Shown: positions 36,423 to 44,484 of the stretch, piece after piece | Layout of the letters: every line of letters begins with the position of its first letter | Position numbering within the stretch: position 1 is the first letter of the stretch | From: Rhizobium jaguaris | Lineage (GTDB): Bacteria > Pseudomonadota > Alphaproteobacteria > Rhizobiales > Rhizobiaceae | Direction: 5' to 3' | Length of the DNA stretch: 64,000 bases | Assembly (NCBI RefSeq): GCF_003627755.1 | Contig: NZ_CP032695.1 | Location: 868,001 to 932,000, forward strand | Notes under the pieces: generated by a model | Database searches by the model: none | Seen by the model: the letters and a program-made list of their open reading frames with translations, nothing else | What the model was told of the DNA's origin: nothing | Position numbers and translations under genes: made by a program

Positions 36423-36980
36423 GTGGTTCCTTTGCACATTTCACGACCGGCTTTCATCCTCGGCATCTTCGTGGCGACGGCCGTCCCTGCCGCATCGGCG
36501 ATTGCAGCAGACGATCTCGTCGTGCTGCGCCAGGCCGACATGAAGGCCATGGCCGCGGCCGCGAAGGTCATCGCTGACATGTTCCGGAATCCCGCCAGCT
36601 ATTCGTCGGCGGAGTTCGCGAAGGCGGCCGAGACCATCGAGGGCAAGTCCGGCGATGTGCTGGCCGGTCATTTCGCCGGTGGGTTGGACGACCCGCGGTC
36701 GAAGGCGAAGCCGGAGATCGGAGCGGAACGCGACCGCTTCGACCGTCTGGCGAGCGATCTCAGAGATTATGCGCGGTCTCTCGGCGCGGACGCCGCGGAC
36801 AATCCCGGACCGATGACCGACCGCATGCGGATGAGGCCTGGCGAGGCGATGGGCGGCGGCCCACTCGGAACCTATGTCCGAAACAAGGCCGAATTATCTT
36901 CCATCACCGCAGAGCACGTCTTTCACCTGATGCTACAGACCTGCGCGACCTGCCATGCGAGGTTCAGGGTGGGCCAATGA
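36423..36980 (+). CDS. Cytochrome c' family protein
   Basis: A periplasmic haem protein of about 185 residues. After the signal peptide (RPAFILGIFVATAVPAASAI, cleaved before ADD) it is largely helical and ends with the haem-binding motif CATCH close to the C-terminus (QTCATCHARFRVGQ), which is where cytochrome c' carries it. GTG 36423 puts the signal peptide at the N-terminus; the open frame extends to ATG 36351. Cytochromes c' bind NO or protect against it. The preceding 296 bases contain only a doubtful short frame. Confidence 0.82.
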   Translation: MVPLHISRPAFILGIFVATAVPAASAIAADDLVVLRQADMKAMAAAAKVIADMFRNPASYSSAEFAKAAETIEGKSGDVLAGHFAGGLDDPRSKAKPEIGAERDRFDRLASDLRDYARSLGADAADNPGPMTDRMRMRPGEAMGGGPLGTYVRNKAELSSITAEHVFHLMLQTCATCHARFRVGQ

Positions 36981-37293
36981 GACGCCGACCGCAGTGTCCG
37001 GCTACTCGATTCTGCGCCCGTTGACGTCGAAGCGGGCGTCGATTGGGGGGCCGGTCGTTTTTTGCGCCTGCACCGGCGATCTCGTCGATGATCGGACTGT
37101 CGGGGCGTTTCGTTGCCGTGACAGTGGCTCGGCAAGTGCGTCGGCGTGGTCGTCCCCGCCCATCGTGGGGCTCGCCTTCACTGTGCATGTCATCCCTGCG
37201 ATCTACATTACCTTTGAGGCGGACGCTGTGATCGCAACGAGGCGGCGCCCGCGCGACTGGAACTCAAGCCGGCTTGAACCGATGGAGACGACG

Positions 37294-37680
37294 ATGGGCT
37301 ACTATTTTTCAAAGACGATCGCCTGTAGCTTCGACGAGGCGATCAAGCGCACGACCGAGGCTCTCAAGAAGGCCGGCTTCGGCATCATCACCGAAATCGA
37401 CGTCAAGGAAACGCTCAAGCAGAAGCTCAACGTCGACTTCCGCAACTATCACATCCTCGGTGCCTGCAACCCAATGATGGCGCGCGAAGCGCTGGAGATC
37501 GAGGACAAGATCGGCACCATGCTGCCTTGCAATGTAATCGTCCAGGATGCTGGTGACGGCAAAATCGAGATCGCGGCCATTGATCCTGTTGCTTCCATGC
37601 AGGCAGTCGATAACCCGGCGCTTCGTGATCCGGCCGGAAAGATCCGCGCAATGCTGCAGACGGTAGTCGACGAAATCTGA
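37294..37680 (+). CDS. DUF302 domain protein
   Basis: A 128-residue single-domain DUF302 protein: MGYYFSKTIACSFDEAIKRT, then GFGIITEIDVKETLKQKL, HILGACNPMMAREALE and LPCNVIVQDAGDGKIEIAAI. ATG 37294 has GGAG at the right distance; an ATG four codons upstream is in frame. It is soluble, without a signal peptide. The two Cys in ACNP and LPCN are typical of the family, which often accompanies redox or sulfur genes. The function is unestablished. It follows cytochrome c' on the same strand at about 310 bases. Confidence 0.9.
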   Translation: MGYYFSKTIACSFDEAIKRTTEALKKAGFGIITEIDVKETLKQKLNVDFRNYHILGACNPMMAREALEIEDKIGTMLPCNVIVQDAGDGKIEIAAIDPVASMQAVDNPALRDPAGKIRAMLQTVVDEI

Positions 37681-37709
37681 CGGCACGCCTCACAGCCGCC
37701 GCTCATGGA

Positions 37710-37829
37710 GCGTTAGGCTGATTGCCAATCGGTCGAGCCTACGCAGATCATGTTCTGTGGTCCTAGAACGACCGCTGCGAGGGCGGATCTCAAAGGTGGA
37801 GTCCCCTTCGATAGGCGTTAGGCTGATTG
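37710..37829. repeat. Direct repeat pair GCGTTAGGCTGATTG
   Basis: Identical 15-base copies at 37710-37724 and 37815-37829, 105 bases apart, lie between the DUF302 gene and the 3' end of the Fic gene. They may be a duplication left by a past insertion and excision. No gene lies between them. Confidence 0.6.
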
Positions 37830-37833
37830 TGCA

Positions 37834-39381
37834 TCACCCCGCTGCTTCCTGAATTGCAGCGTAAATTGTCTCGACCCTAGCGGCCTCTGCGTCGCTGAGC
37901 GCTGAAAACTCCTTGTCGCGAGCCCGCTTTGACAGTCGCCCTTCGTTCTGGCGCAGGAAGCGGAACAAGAGATCCAGCAAGCGATCGGGCATATCGATCA
38001 TCTGCTGCACTTCGATCTTGAACGCGTCATAGATGCGTAGGAATGCCGTCTCGGTAGGGAGATCCACATCAATGGTACGGGCTACGCACTCGAACAGGAA
38101 TTCCGCGTGCGGCGTCGCGTCGAAGTAGCGGTAGAAGTCTGAGGTGTCATTCAGCACCGTCACATTGCCACGATCCGTTGATTGCCAACGAACAAGCGGC
38201 AAAAGGCGGCGTGAGTAGCTTTCCAACACGGTTCGATAGGCATCGATGCGGTCCAGGATGACGGACGAGACCGGAAAGACCAGCCCGGGAGGGTTGAACC
38301 CGCGCTCGGCGAGAACATGATGGATCAGATAGCGGTGTAGTCGTCCGTTTCCGTCCTCGAAAGGGTGGATGTAGACGAAGCCGAAGGCGAGAGCCGCGGC
38401 GGCGAGAACAGGATCGAGGCGCTGTGCTGCGCCGCGGTCGAAAGAGGTCAGGCCGTCGATCAACGCAGGCAGATCTTCATGTCGGGCGCTAACATGATCG
38501 GGGATCGGCGCGCCCGTCAGGCGATCATGCTCGCCGATGAAGCCACCCTCGGCGCGCAGGCCGAGATGGACGAAGCGCGCGTCGCCGATGACGATGCGTT
38601 GCAACCGTTCCAGTTCGGCGCGATCTATCGACCGGCGGCCGGCTTCACCGATCACCTGGCCCCAGCGCTGGATGCGATCTTGCGGCGGATCTTCTCCCTC
38701 GATCTGGAAGCTCGAGCGCGAATCCTTGAGCAGCAGGAATGCGGCGGTGCGTGCAAGCAGGTCCGCCGGCACTTCGGCGATCAACTGCCGCGCTTCGTCG
38801 CCAAGCCCGCGTGCAACGAAAGCTTCAAGTGCGGGCGTGCGGAAGATCATCGGACAGAAGGCTGGTGTACCCGGCAAATTGTTTTTCACCCGATGTCTTG
38901 TCGAACTCGTCCCAACCACCGCGAATTGCCGGTCGGGATCGACGACAAGGGCATAGGTGCCCTGTGCCGCGTCGGGCAGATCGAGCCTTGTATCGAGCAG
39001 CCATTCGTAGAGAAACCACAGCCGTCGCGCATAGGCGCCAGTAGGCGCCGCGCGCACCATGTTGGTGATCGGTTCAGGACCTGTTTGCCGGAACAGGGCT
39101 TTCAGAACGGCAAGGTCGAGCCCTTCATAGCGCAGCGCGAAGGTCAGGTGTCCGGCAAGGTCATTGTCCGGCTGGTGGCGCGGGGTGTAAATGTTCCAAC
39201 CCCCGGCCTGATAGACTTTGTGGCGTGGACCGATCGCTGACAGGGTGATTGGCACAGGCACGGGTAAATCAAATGCATCGATCAGGACCGCATAGCCGAC
39301 AGGGATGGCGGCTTCCGGCATCCAGCGGCCGTGAAAAATGCTGACCGCGCCTGAAAACGGGTTTTCTTGTCCCTGCTCCAT
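37834..39381 (-). CDS. Fic-domain protein (class II, self-inhibited AMPylase type)
   Basis: A 515-residue protein. The Fic active site HPFEDGNGRLHR is complete at residues 339-350, including the His that activates the target hydroxyl and the Asp/Glu-Gly-Asn-Gly loop for ATP. A class II inhibitory motif, Ser-Phe-Gln-Ile-Glu-Gly (S224-E228-G229, in SRSSFQIEGE), lies N-terminal to it, so the enzyme should be autoinhibited. The first 200 residues form an extra domain, and the C-terminal 130 residues look like a winged-helix or helical bundle. No signal peptide. Family members add AMP to hydroxyls of protein targets; the target is unknown. Confidence 0.9.
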   Translation of the reverse strand: MEQGQENPFSGAVSIFHGRWMPEAAIPVGYAVLIDAFDLPVPVPITLSAIGPRHKVYQAGGWNIYTPRHQPDNDLAGHLTFALRYEGLDLAVLKALFRQTGPEPITNMVRAAPTGAYARRLWFLYEWLLDTRLDLPDAAQGTYALVVDPDRQFAVVGTSSTRHRVKNNLPGTPAFCPMIFRTPALEAFVARGLGDEARQLIAEVPADLLARTAAFLLLKDSRSSFQIEGEDPPQDRIQRWGQVIGEAGRRSIDRAELERLQRIVIGDARFVHLGLRAEGGFIGEHDRLTGAPIPDHVSARHEDLPALIDGLTSFDRGAAQRLDPVLAAAALAFGFVYIHPFEDGNGRLHRYLIHHVLAERGFNPPGLVFPVSSVILDRIDAYRTVLESYSRRLLPLVRWQSTDRGNVTVLNDTSDFYRYFDATPHAEFLFECVARTIDVDLPTETAFLRIYDAFKIEVQQMIDMPDRLLDLLFRFLRQNEGRLSKRARDKEFSALSDAEAARVETIYAAIQEAAG

Positions 39382-39578
39382 GAATCTTGATATCCGCTTC
39401 TGAAAATTAGTTTTAAAGCAAAGCTCTCATGAAATTCGATCAGCGGCAATGAATTTCGATGACAAGGAGGCCATTTTTACGAATATTGATTCTAGCGGGT
39501 AAGTGGGGCAGATTTGGTGGGGGCGCCGGTTCATTGGGCAACGGTGATGGCGCAGCCGAGCCGAAGCGGCCCGGGTGT

Positions 39579-39836
39579 TCAAGCCCGAGCGAGAATGATC
39601 GCCGACAGGGGCGGAACCGGTTGGCCAACGTTGCCGATACCAAGCCGGTCACCGAGATAGTGGTAAAAGGACAGCCCAAGCTTTTGGCAGGTCTTCATAA
39701 GGCCAAGCATAACGTCGCGCGCAACACGGCCATCGCGACTCATCGTGCCGCCGGAGATCTTTCGCTTCGTGAAAAAACTCCGCAGATCATTTTCGGATGC
39801 ATTGATGTGCAGCGGAATCTCGGGATGAGCGAGCAC
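39579..39836 (-). mobile_element. IS66-like transposase C-terminal fragment
   Basis: The minus frame encodes VLAHPEIPLHINASENDLRS, then KRKISGGTMSRDGRVARDVM and LGLMKTCQKLGLSFYHYLGD, which is the C-terminal part of the IS66-type transposase with the catalytic Glu region (SEND). It is truncated at its 5' side near the start of the small gene at 39862. It complements, but does not overlap, the internal fragment at 13965-14320. Confidence 0.75.
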
Positions 39837-39861
39837 CTGCGTAGCCGCGCTCGGGCGATCA

Positions 39862-40065
39862 CTATGCCTTCCCGCCCTTCTTTTTTGCTTTCGTCGCTGG
39901 CTCCGTCTCTTGCGCCAAACGAAGCGCGCGAAGCCTGTCCGTCTTCTTCTGCCGAGCAGACGCCTCATTGGCCAGGATATCCTTGGCAATCGACGTCGTC
40001 TGCTCGGACTTGGCCTGTGCAGACAGCTTTTCAGGCTTGAAAAGGTTGTCTTTTGTCTTTGTCAT
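39862..40065 (-). CDS. Small basic protein of the cspA/rpsU cluster
   Basis: A 67-residue, very Lys- and Ala-rich protein (TKTKDNLFKPEKLSAQAKSE, and the end ATKAKKKGGKA) with no signal peptide or membrane segment. It lies 39 bases downstream of rpsU on the same strand, and such short proteins are found at this position in several Rhizobiales genomes. It is probably nucleic-acid binding judging by charge alone. No family function is known to me. Confidence 0.65.
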   Translation of the reverse strand: MTKTKDNLFKPEKLSAQAKSEQTTSIAKDILANEASARQKKTDRLRALRLAQETEPATKAKKKGGKA

Positions 40066-40104
40066 GCTTCCACCACTTCAGTAGGCGCGCTTCCAAGAGA
40101 CGTG

Positions 40105-40347
40105 TCAGCGAGCTCGCGCTATGACTTTCTTCTTAGGTGCCGGCAACAGGCCTTCACGTTGGGCCTGCTTACGGGCAAGCTTTCGGGCCCGGCGGACCGC
40201 CTCGCTCTTTTCACGGGCGCGCTTTTCGGACGGCTTTTCATAGGCGCTATGGGCCTTCATCTCCCGAAACACACCTTCGCGCTGCAACTTCTTCTTCAGG
40301 ACGCGGAGCGCCTGTTCAACGTTGTTGTCTCTGACCAGAACCTGCAA
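40105..40347 (-). CDS. rpsU: 30S ribosomal protein S21 (accessory copy)
   Basis: An 80-residue basic protein with the S21 signature: [20 protein letters not shown] then [20 protein letters not shown], and a Lys/Arg-rich tail. S21 sits on the small ribosomal subunit near the anti-Shine-Dalgarno sequence and affects initiation. Rhizobiales often have several rpsU genes; one next to cspA, as here, may serve cold shock. It is likely transcribed after the 93-residue gene at 40376. Confidence 0.93.
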   Translation of the reverse strand: MQVLVRDNNVEQALRVLKKKLQREGVFREMKAHSAYEKPSEKRAREKSEAVRRARKLARKQAQREGLLPAPKKKVIARAR

Positions 40348-40375
40348 AGTGTCTCCTTCTCAGCTCACGCTACGC

Positions 40376-40657
40376 TTATTTCTTGGTACGGATCGAATTC
40401 GAGTTGATCCAGCTTGATTTCGATGTTTGCGGTATCTCAGCTTGCGCTGGCGAAAGCGACGATGGTGACGCCTCAACGTCGATATCATCCTGACGGACGC
40501 TTCGCTCGAAATTCTCGTTCCGGAAGCGGACGCGGTAGTGAACAACGCCCTGTGAGACCGGCATGACAGACACGACGCTGCCGGCGGGTTGGGTGTTTCC
40601 AAAAATTCCGGGCTTCAGGACGATGCTGTCGCCCTGCTGGTAACGACCACGTGCCAT
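40376..40657 (-). CDS. Small conserved hypothetical protein between cspA and rpsU
   Basis: A 93-residue soluble protein beginning MARGRYQQGDSIVLKPGIFG and continuing PAGSVVSVMPVSQGVVHYRV then RFRNENFERSVRQDDID, which reads as a small SH3-like beta barrel, followed by a Ser-rich tail. The longer upstream frame is not conserved, so the start is at 40657. It lies downstream of a terminator after cspA and 28 bases upstream of rpsU. I know it only as a conserved hypothetical of this gene cluster. Confidence 0.75.
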   Translation of the reverse strand: MARGRYQQGDSIVLKPGIFGNTQPAGSVVSVMPVSQGVVHYRVRFRNENFERSVRQDDIDVEASPSSLSPAQAEIPQTSKSSWINSNSIRTKK

Positions 40658-40670
40658 GTCGTTCTCCGTT

Positions 40671-40711
40671 CGAAATGAAAAACAAAAGGCCGGGACGTAC
40701 GTATCCCGACC
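40671..40711 (-). terminator. Intrinsic terminator after cspA
   Basis: On the minus strand GGTCGGGA (40711-40704) pairs with TCCCGGCC (40695-40688) around an eight-base loop, with one G-T pair, and is followed by TTTTGTTTTT. This is a strong factor-independent terminator about 60 bases after the cspA stop codon. Confidence 0.75.
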
Positions 40712-40771
40712 TTCCTCGGTCATGGTCTCAGCGCGCCAGTACATCCGTGGTCGCGCCAAGCCGTGACAAAC

Positions 40772-40981
40772 TTATGCGGCCCGAAGATTATCAGCCGAGC
40801 TCTTGCCAGACCGACGGTCCTGCACGATGTCGTAAGTGATCTTCTGGCCGTCGTTGAGCGAACGCATGCCGGCGCGCTCTACAGCCGAGATATGGACGAA
40901 GACGTCCGTGCTGCCATCATCAGGCTGAATGAAGCCGAAGCCTTTGGTGGAATTAAACCACTTTACAGTACCAGTGTTCAT
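40772..40981 (-). CDS. cspA: Cold-shock protein CspA family
   Basis: A 69-residue single cold-shock domain with both RNA-binding motifs: KGFGFIQ (RNP1) and VFVHIS (RNP2), in [20 protein letters not shown] and [15 protein letters not shown]. It binds single-stranded RNA and DNA and melts RNA structure. It has a ribosome site GAAAGGAAA before ATG 40981 and an upstream region of about 120 bases that could be a long leader. A strong terminator follows. The neighbouring rpsU suggests a translation-in-the-cold unit. Confidence 0.95.
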   Translation of the reverse strand: MNTGTVKWFNSTKGFGFIQPDDGSTDVFVHISAVERAGMRSLNDGQKITYDIVQDRRSGKSSADNLRAA

Positions 40982-41414
40982 AACGATTTCCTTTCAAAGC
41001 AATCGTTGTTTATTCCGCGATACCTTGCGGAGTTAGATCGATTATTTGGAGGGAAATCTGACGAGAGCGCAACGGCTCTTGAGCGACGTCTCAAGCAATG
41101 GTCGATAAGCTCACCATAGATTCAATTCGAAATTTTGGCAACAGAGGCGGTCAGAATGACGGTTCTCGGCCTCTAGCCTTCCAAGACGAACTTCGGCCCG
41201 CTGGGTCTGTTCCAGCAGACCGGCCACCAGATTGCGGAACGCGCTCAGTAAAAGCGTGTCGGTGTGCTCAGGGGAGGGGATACCCCGATTGCGTGGCCAA
41301 ATAAGCGCTTTCAGCAATAGCTATAAACGATCGCAATTCTCATCGTCCCAGCCCGCCGGAAGGCAGAAATGCCCTAGGTTGCCAAATTTTGCCATTGGAC
41401 CTATAGCTTTTCGT

Positions 41415-41630
41415 ATGAGCACGATGAACATTTCTCTCCCGGATCATCTCAAGAGCTTTGTTGATGAGCAGGTGACGGGAGGCGGATATGGGACCAGCAG
41501 CGAGTATATCCGCGAATTGATCAGGCGGGATCAAGGCCGTCTTATTTTGCGCGGGCTTTTGCTTGACGGAGCATCGTCTGCACAATCTGGCGACATATCG
41601 CCCTCAGCGCTGATCAGGCATTCCCTGTGA
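41415..41630 (+). CDS. Orphan ParD-type antitoxin, C-terminally altered
   Basis: A 71-residue ribbon-helix-helix antitoxin: STMNISLPDHLKSFVDEQVT, then GYGTSSEYIRELIRRDQGR. The first 54 residues are typical ParD. After GLLLDGASSA the family sequence is lost and the protein stops about ten residues short, without the usual end. No ParE gene follows; the next gene is an unrelated VapC on the other strand. It could still bind DNA. Probably a decayed TA unit. Confidence 0.75.
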   Translation: MSTMNISLPDHLKSFVDEQVTGGGYGTSSEYIRELIRRDQGRLILRGLLLDGASSAQSGDISPSALIRHSL

Positions 41631-41702
41631 GCTTCTCCGCACCGGTCGGGGCAATGGACGCGAAGGTCTTGGAATGTGGCAACGGTGCCCATGATACCCC
41701 TG

Positions 41703-42107
41703 CTATCTCTCAAGCCAGTTTTCGAGATTGAGGCCGCGAATGCGTTGAAACTCGCGCATATTGTCCGTCACAAGGGTTAGGTCTAGCGCACAGGCATGCG
41801 CGGCGATCAGCAGATCGTTGAGGCCGATGGTCTGCCCTGCAGCTTCCAACTCCGCACAAATGTCGCCGTACTTGATATCGGAGGGGATATCCAGCGGCAG
41901 TATCGGAAGCGTTCCGAGTATGCTTTCGACCTTGGCCAGTAGCTTGGCTGATCCTTTTTTTGCGCAGCCGTATCGCAACTCCGATGCGACAATGATGCTG
42001 GTGCAAATCTCTTTGGGATCTATATCTTCGATGCGGCGTGCCACCGGTCCGAAGGGATTGCGTATGATGTCACTGATGATGTTCGTATCAAGCAAGTACC
42101 CGTTCAA
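41703..42107 (-). CDS. vapC: VapC-type PIN-domain toxin
   Basis: A 134-residue PIN ribonuclease. Acidic active-site residues appear in LLDTNIISDI (Asp7), VASELRYG (Glu), LNDLLIAAHA (Asp) and LVTDNMREF (Asp). It overlaps the VapB gene by four bases (ATGA). The pairing with an AbrB/SpoVT-type antitoxin makes this the classical VapBC type, whose toxins cleave initiator tRNA or rRNA. It is distinct from the FitAB-like pair at 30481. Confidence 0.92.
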   Translation of the reverse strand: MNGYLLDTNIISDIIRNPFGPVARRIEDIDPKEICTSIIVASELRYGCAKKGSAKLLAKVESILGTLPILPLDIPSDIKYGDICAELEAAGQTIGLNDLLIAAHACALDLTLVTDNMREFQRIRGLNLENWLER

Positions 42108-42376
42108 AAAATGTTCTCCGGCTTGGCAGGCGTATCCTCAATATCCGGGAACTGATCTTCAGGCTCGAGTGGAGCTTCCTTTTTCCACGCGGCAATGAGC
42201 TCCACGATATTGGACGGCCTGGTGACAGGCTCGATGATGAGCTTATCGCCTTCGCGGTGGATTAGCACGCGATCCCCTGGTAACTCGAATTCCGCAGGGA
42301 TGCGCACCGCCTGGCTACGGTTGTTGCGGAACAGCTTCACTTCTTTCGGTCTTGATGAGGGTAATGAAACAGGCAT
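42104..42376 (-). CDS. vapB: VapB-type antitoxin (AbrB-like swapped hairpin)
   Basis: A 90-residue antitoxin: an AbrB/MazE-type DNA-binding hairpin (KEVKLFRNNRSQAVRIPAEF then ELPGDRVLIHREGDKLIIEP) and a toxin-binding tail with acidic residues and Pro. It overlaps the VapC gene. Two identical 11-base direct repeats lie just upstream and are the likely autoregulatory sites. Confidence 0.92.
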   Translation of the reverse strand: MPVSLPSSRPKEVKLFRNNRSQAVRIPAEFELPGDRVLIHREGDKLIIEPVTRPSNIVELIAAWKKEAPLEPEDQFPDIEDTPAKPENIF

Positions 42377-42390
42377 ACGAAAGCCTCGTT

Positions 42391-42415
42391 TGTATATGCC
42401 ACAATGTATATGCCA
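42391..42415 (-). promoter_or_regulatory. Direct repeats upstream of VapB
   Basis: TGTATATGCCA occurs twice on the plus strand, at 42391-42401 and 42405-42415. Read on the coding strand this is TGGCATATACA, repeated with a 14-base period, 15 bases before the VapB start. It is a likely operator for the VapBC complex. Confidence 0.55.
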
Positions 42416-42519
42416 TACGCCGCTGGTTCAAGCCCGACTGCTCATCGTTTATCACGGCGTAAGGACTCACGCGACGAAGGTGGTCAATCTGTGCGACTTT
42501 TTGAGAGCGTTTACGGAAC

Positions 42520-43452
42520 TTATTCCGGATTGGAGGGTGACAGTGGCCCTGCGTCATGACCAAGGAGAGCGCCTGCTCGCTCACCGAGCAGCGTGAGGAA
42601 AGCTTTCGTTCTTGCGGTGGGGCGCGGCCCCGGCGGATAGATGGCATGGACATCCACTCGCCTGAACTCATAGGAGGGTAGCACCGGAACGAGTCTTCCT
42701 TCGGCGATTTCCTGGCCACAGACGGCAGCGAACAATGAGCCTATTCCCCTTTCCGCCAACACCGCCTCCATGAGCGGCCTCCAGTGATTGACCCGCCATG
42801 CGGTACGGATGGGCACTTCCACCGGCCCGCCGTCGGGACCGCTCAGATGCAGCCGCTCGTCCGCTGCGAAACCGGCGAAACGGATGAAGGGGTGTGCCGC
42901 AAGATCTGCCGGTTCACACGGCAGCCCTTGCCGCTTGACATAGCCGGGAGCGGCCAGCAGGAGCCGCCGCATCGTCCCCAACCGGCGGGCGATGAAATTG
43001 CCGCTACCGATCTCGCCGATGCGGATGGAGAGATCCACACCTTCAGTCGTCGGATCGACGAAGCGGTCGTTCAGGGTCACATCGATGGCCAGAGCCGGAT
43101 GCAGCCTCTGAAATTCGATGAGCAGCCTCGGCAATGTCATCTCTCCAAGCCCGTGCGGTGCCGCGATCCGAAACGTTCCGGTCAGCGACGTTTCAGCCGA
43201 AGCGACGGAAGCCTCGGCCTCCTCGGCTGCTTCGATGGCGCGCTTGGCATAGTCGTAGAACCGCGCCCCGGCGTCGGTCGCCTGTACCGAGCGGGTCGTG
43301 CGGTAGAGAAGCCGCGCGCTCAAATGTTTTTCCAGCTTTTCGACGCGTTCACTGACGGTGGGCTGACCGAGGCCGAGATCGCGCGCCGCGGCCGAGAGGC
43401 TGCCGCGTTCGACAACGCGGGTGAAGATGCGCATGGCAGAAAGCATATCCAT
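42520..43452 (-). CDS. LysR-family transcriptional regulator
   Basis: A 310-residue LysR-type regulator: the N-terminal winged helix-turn-helix (MRIFTRVVERGSLSAAARDL then GLGQPTVSERVEKLEKHLSA) and a periplasmic-binding-protein-like effector domain. The effector domain is close to the group that includes regulators of small oxidoreductases (RIAAPHGLGEMTLPRLLIEF). It is divergent from an SDR-fold gene; a palindrome of the T-N11-A type lies in the gap. Its target is likely that SDR (inference). Confidence 0.93.
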   Translation of the reverse strand: MDMLSAMRIFTRVVERGSLSAAARDLGLGQPTVSERVEKLEKHLSARLLYRTTRSVQATDAGARFYDYAKRAIEAAEEAEASVASAETSLTGTFRIAAPHGLGEMTLPRLLIEFQRLHPALAIDVTLNDRFVDPTTEGVDLSIRIGEIGSGNFIARRLGTMRRLLLAAPGYVKRQGLPCEPADLAAHPFIRFAGFAADERLHLSGPDGGPVEVPIRTAWRVNHWRPLMEAVLAERGIGSLFAAVCGQEIAEGRLVPVLPSYEFRRVDVHAIYPPGPRPTARTKAFLTLLGERAGALLGHDAGPLSPSNPE

Positions 43453-43462
43453 GCCTGCATTC

Positions 43463-43479
43463 TATCGTCTTTTACGATA
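43463..43479. promoter_or_regulatory. LysR-type palindrome (ATC-N9-GAT)
   Basis: TATCGT (43463-43468) and ACGATA (43474-43479) pair around a five-base centre and fit the T-N11-A pattern of LysR sites. It ends directly before ATG 43481, so if it controls the SDR the real start of that gene is likely downstream (TTG 43565). Confidence 0.5.
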
Positions 43480-43480
43480 A

Positions 43481-44311
43481 ATGACATCGCCGTTCGCTTC
43501 CTTCCAAAGCATATGCCGATCAACGATCTTCGGGCTGGTCAACAATCCAATCGGAGAACCAGTCTTGCAGACCAACATCATTCAAGCAGGCAACACACAG
43601 CCTCAGCCGTTCCAGGGCCAGAACATCGTCATCATCGGCGGCTCCTCGGGGATCGGGCTCGCGACCGCCAGGCAGGCCAAGGATGCCGGCGCAAATCTCT
43701 TTCTGGTATCCCGCAATCCGCAACGTCTTCGGGAAGCTGCCGAAGCAATCGGCGGCGCGGTCCAGATCGTCGCAGACATTGCCGCCCCACAGCCGGCAAT
43801 ATTTGCGGGGATCGAAAGGATCGATCATCTGCTGATCACGGCCGGAACGGTACACCTGCAGTCGCTCAAGGATCAGTCGGAGGCGGATCTCTCAAAGGTT
43901 GTCAGCGAGCGCCTGATCGGGCCCTTGCTCGCCATCAAGGCTGCGCTTCCCCTTCTGCATGCAGCAAGCTCGATCACCATGACTTCCGGACAATTCGCCT
44001 CCCGCCCCGCTGCCATCGGTGCGGTCGTGGCGGCGGCCGTCGCCGCGGTCGAGAGCACGGTTCGCGCCCTCGCCATTGAATTGTCGCCGATGCGCATCAA
44101 CGCGGTTTCGCCGGGATGGGTGGATACCCCGCTGCTCGATGGCCTGATGGGCGAGGCCAAGCGGCAAGTACTCGAACAAACCGCCTCGACCCTGCCCAGC
44201 CGCAACATCGGCCAGCCGGAAGATATCGCTCAGGCCATTCTCTTCCTGATGGCCAACCGCTTTGTTACGGGAGAGGTATTGCATGCGGATGGCGGTGGCC
44301 GCTTGATATAA
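43481..44311 (+). CDS. SDR-fold protein lacking the catalytic Tyr/Lys
   Basis: A 276-residue protein with a normal SDR nucleotide-binding start (GGSSGIGLATARQAKDAG) and the C-terminal SDR block (INAVSPGWVDTPLL, then FVTGEVLHADGG). In place of the catalytic YxxxK motif it has AVVAAAVAAVES, so the alignment gives Val in place of both Tyr and Lys. It therefore may not be a standard dehydrogenase. Such divergent SDRs occur next to LysR regulators. The start is uncertain: TTG 43565, with GGAG eight bases upstream, is a better candidate than ATG 43481 because the LysR-type palindrome abuts the latter. Confidence 0.85.
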   Translation: MTSPFASFQSICRSTIFGLVNNPIGEPVLQTNIIQAGNTQPQPFQGQNIVIIGGSSGIGLATARQAKDAGANLFLVSRNPQRLREAAEAIGGAVQIVADIAAPQPAIFAGIERIDHLLITAGTVHLQSLKDQSEADLSKVVSERLIGPLLAIKAALPLLHAASSITMTSGQFASRPAAIGAVVAAAVAAVESTVRALAIELSPMRINAVSPGWVDTPLLDGLMGEAKRQVLEQTASTLPSRNIGQPEDIAQAILFLMANRFVTGEVLHADGGGRLI

Positions 44312-44484
44312 TGGAGCCAAGGCTGCTTGGCCTTTGGTGCGGCTGTCCTCCTGTGGCATTCCATACTTGTCATGCAGACCGCAAAGCCGCTCAGCATTCT
44401 CAATTTTTGTCTGAAGGATCTCCTGCTTCACAATCTCCCGCGCGAGGCTTCTTTCCTCGCGGTGAATATACCTATGCGCCACAT

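Noticed and set aside
41111..41317. 68-residue minus frame upstream of cspA
   Set aside because: Some helix-like sequence, but it overlaps the region expected to be the cspA promoter and leader, and no family is recognised.
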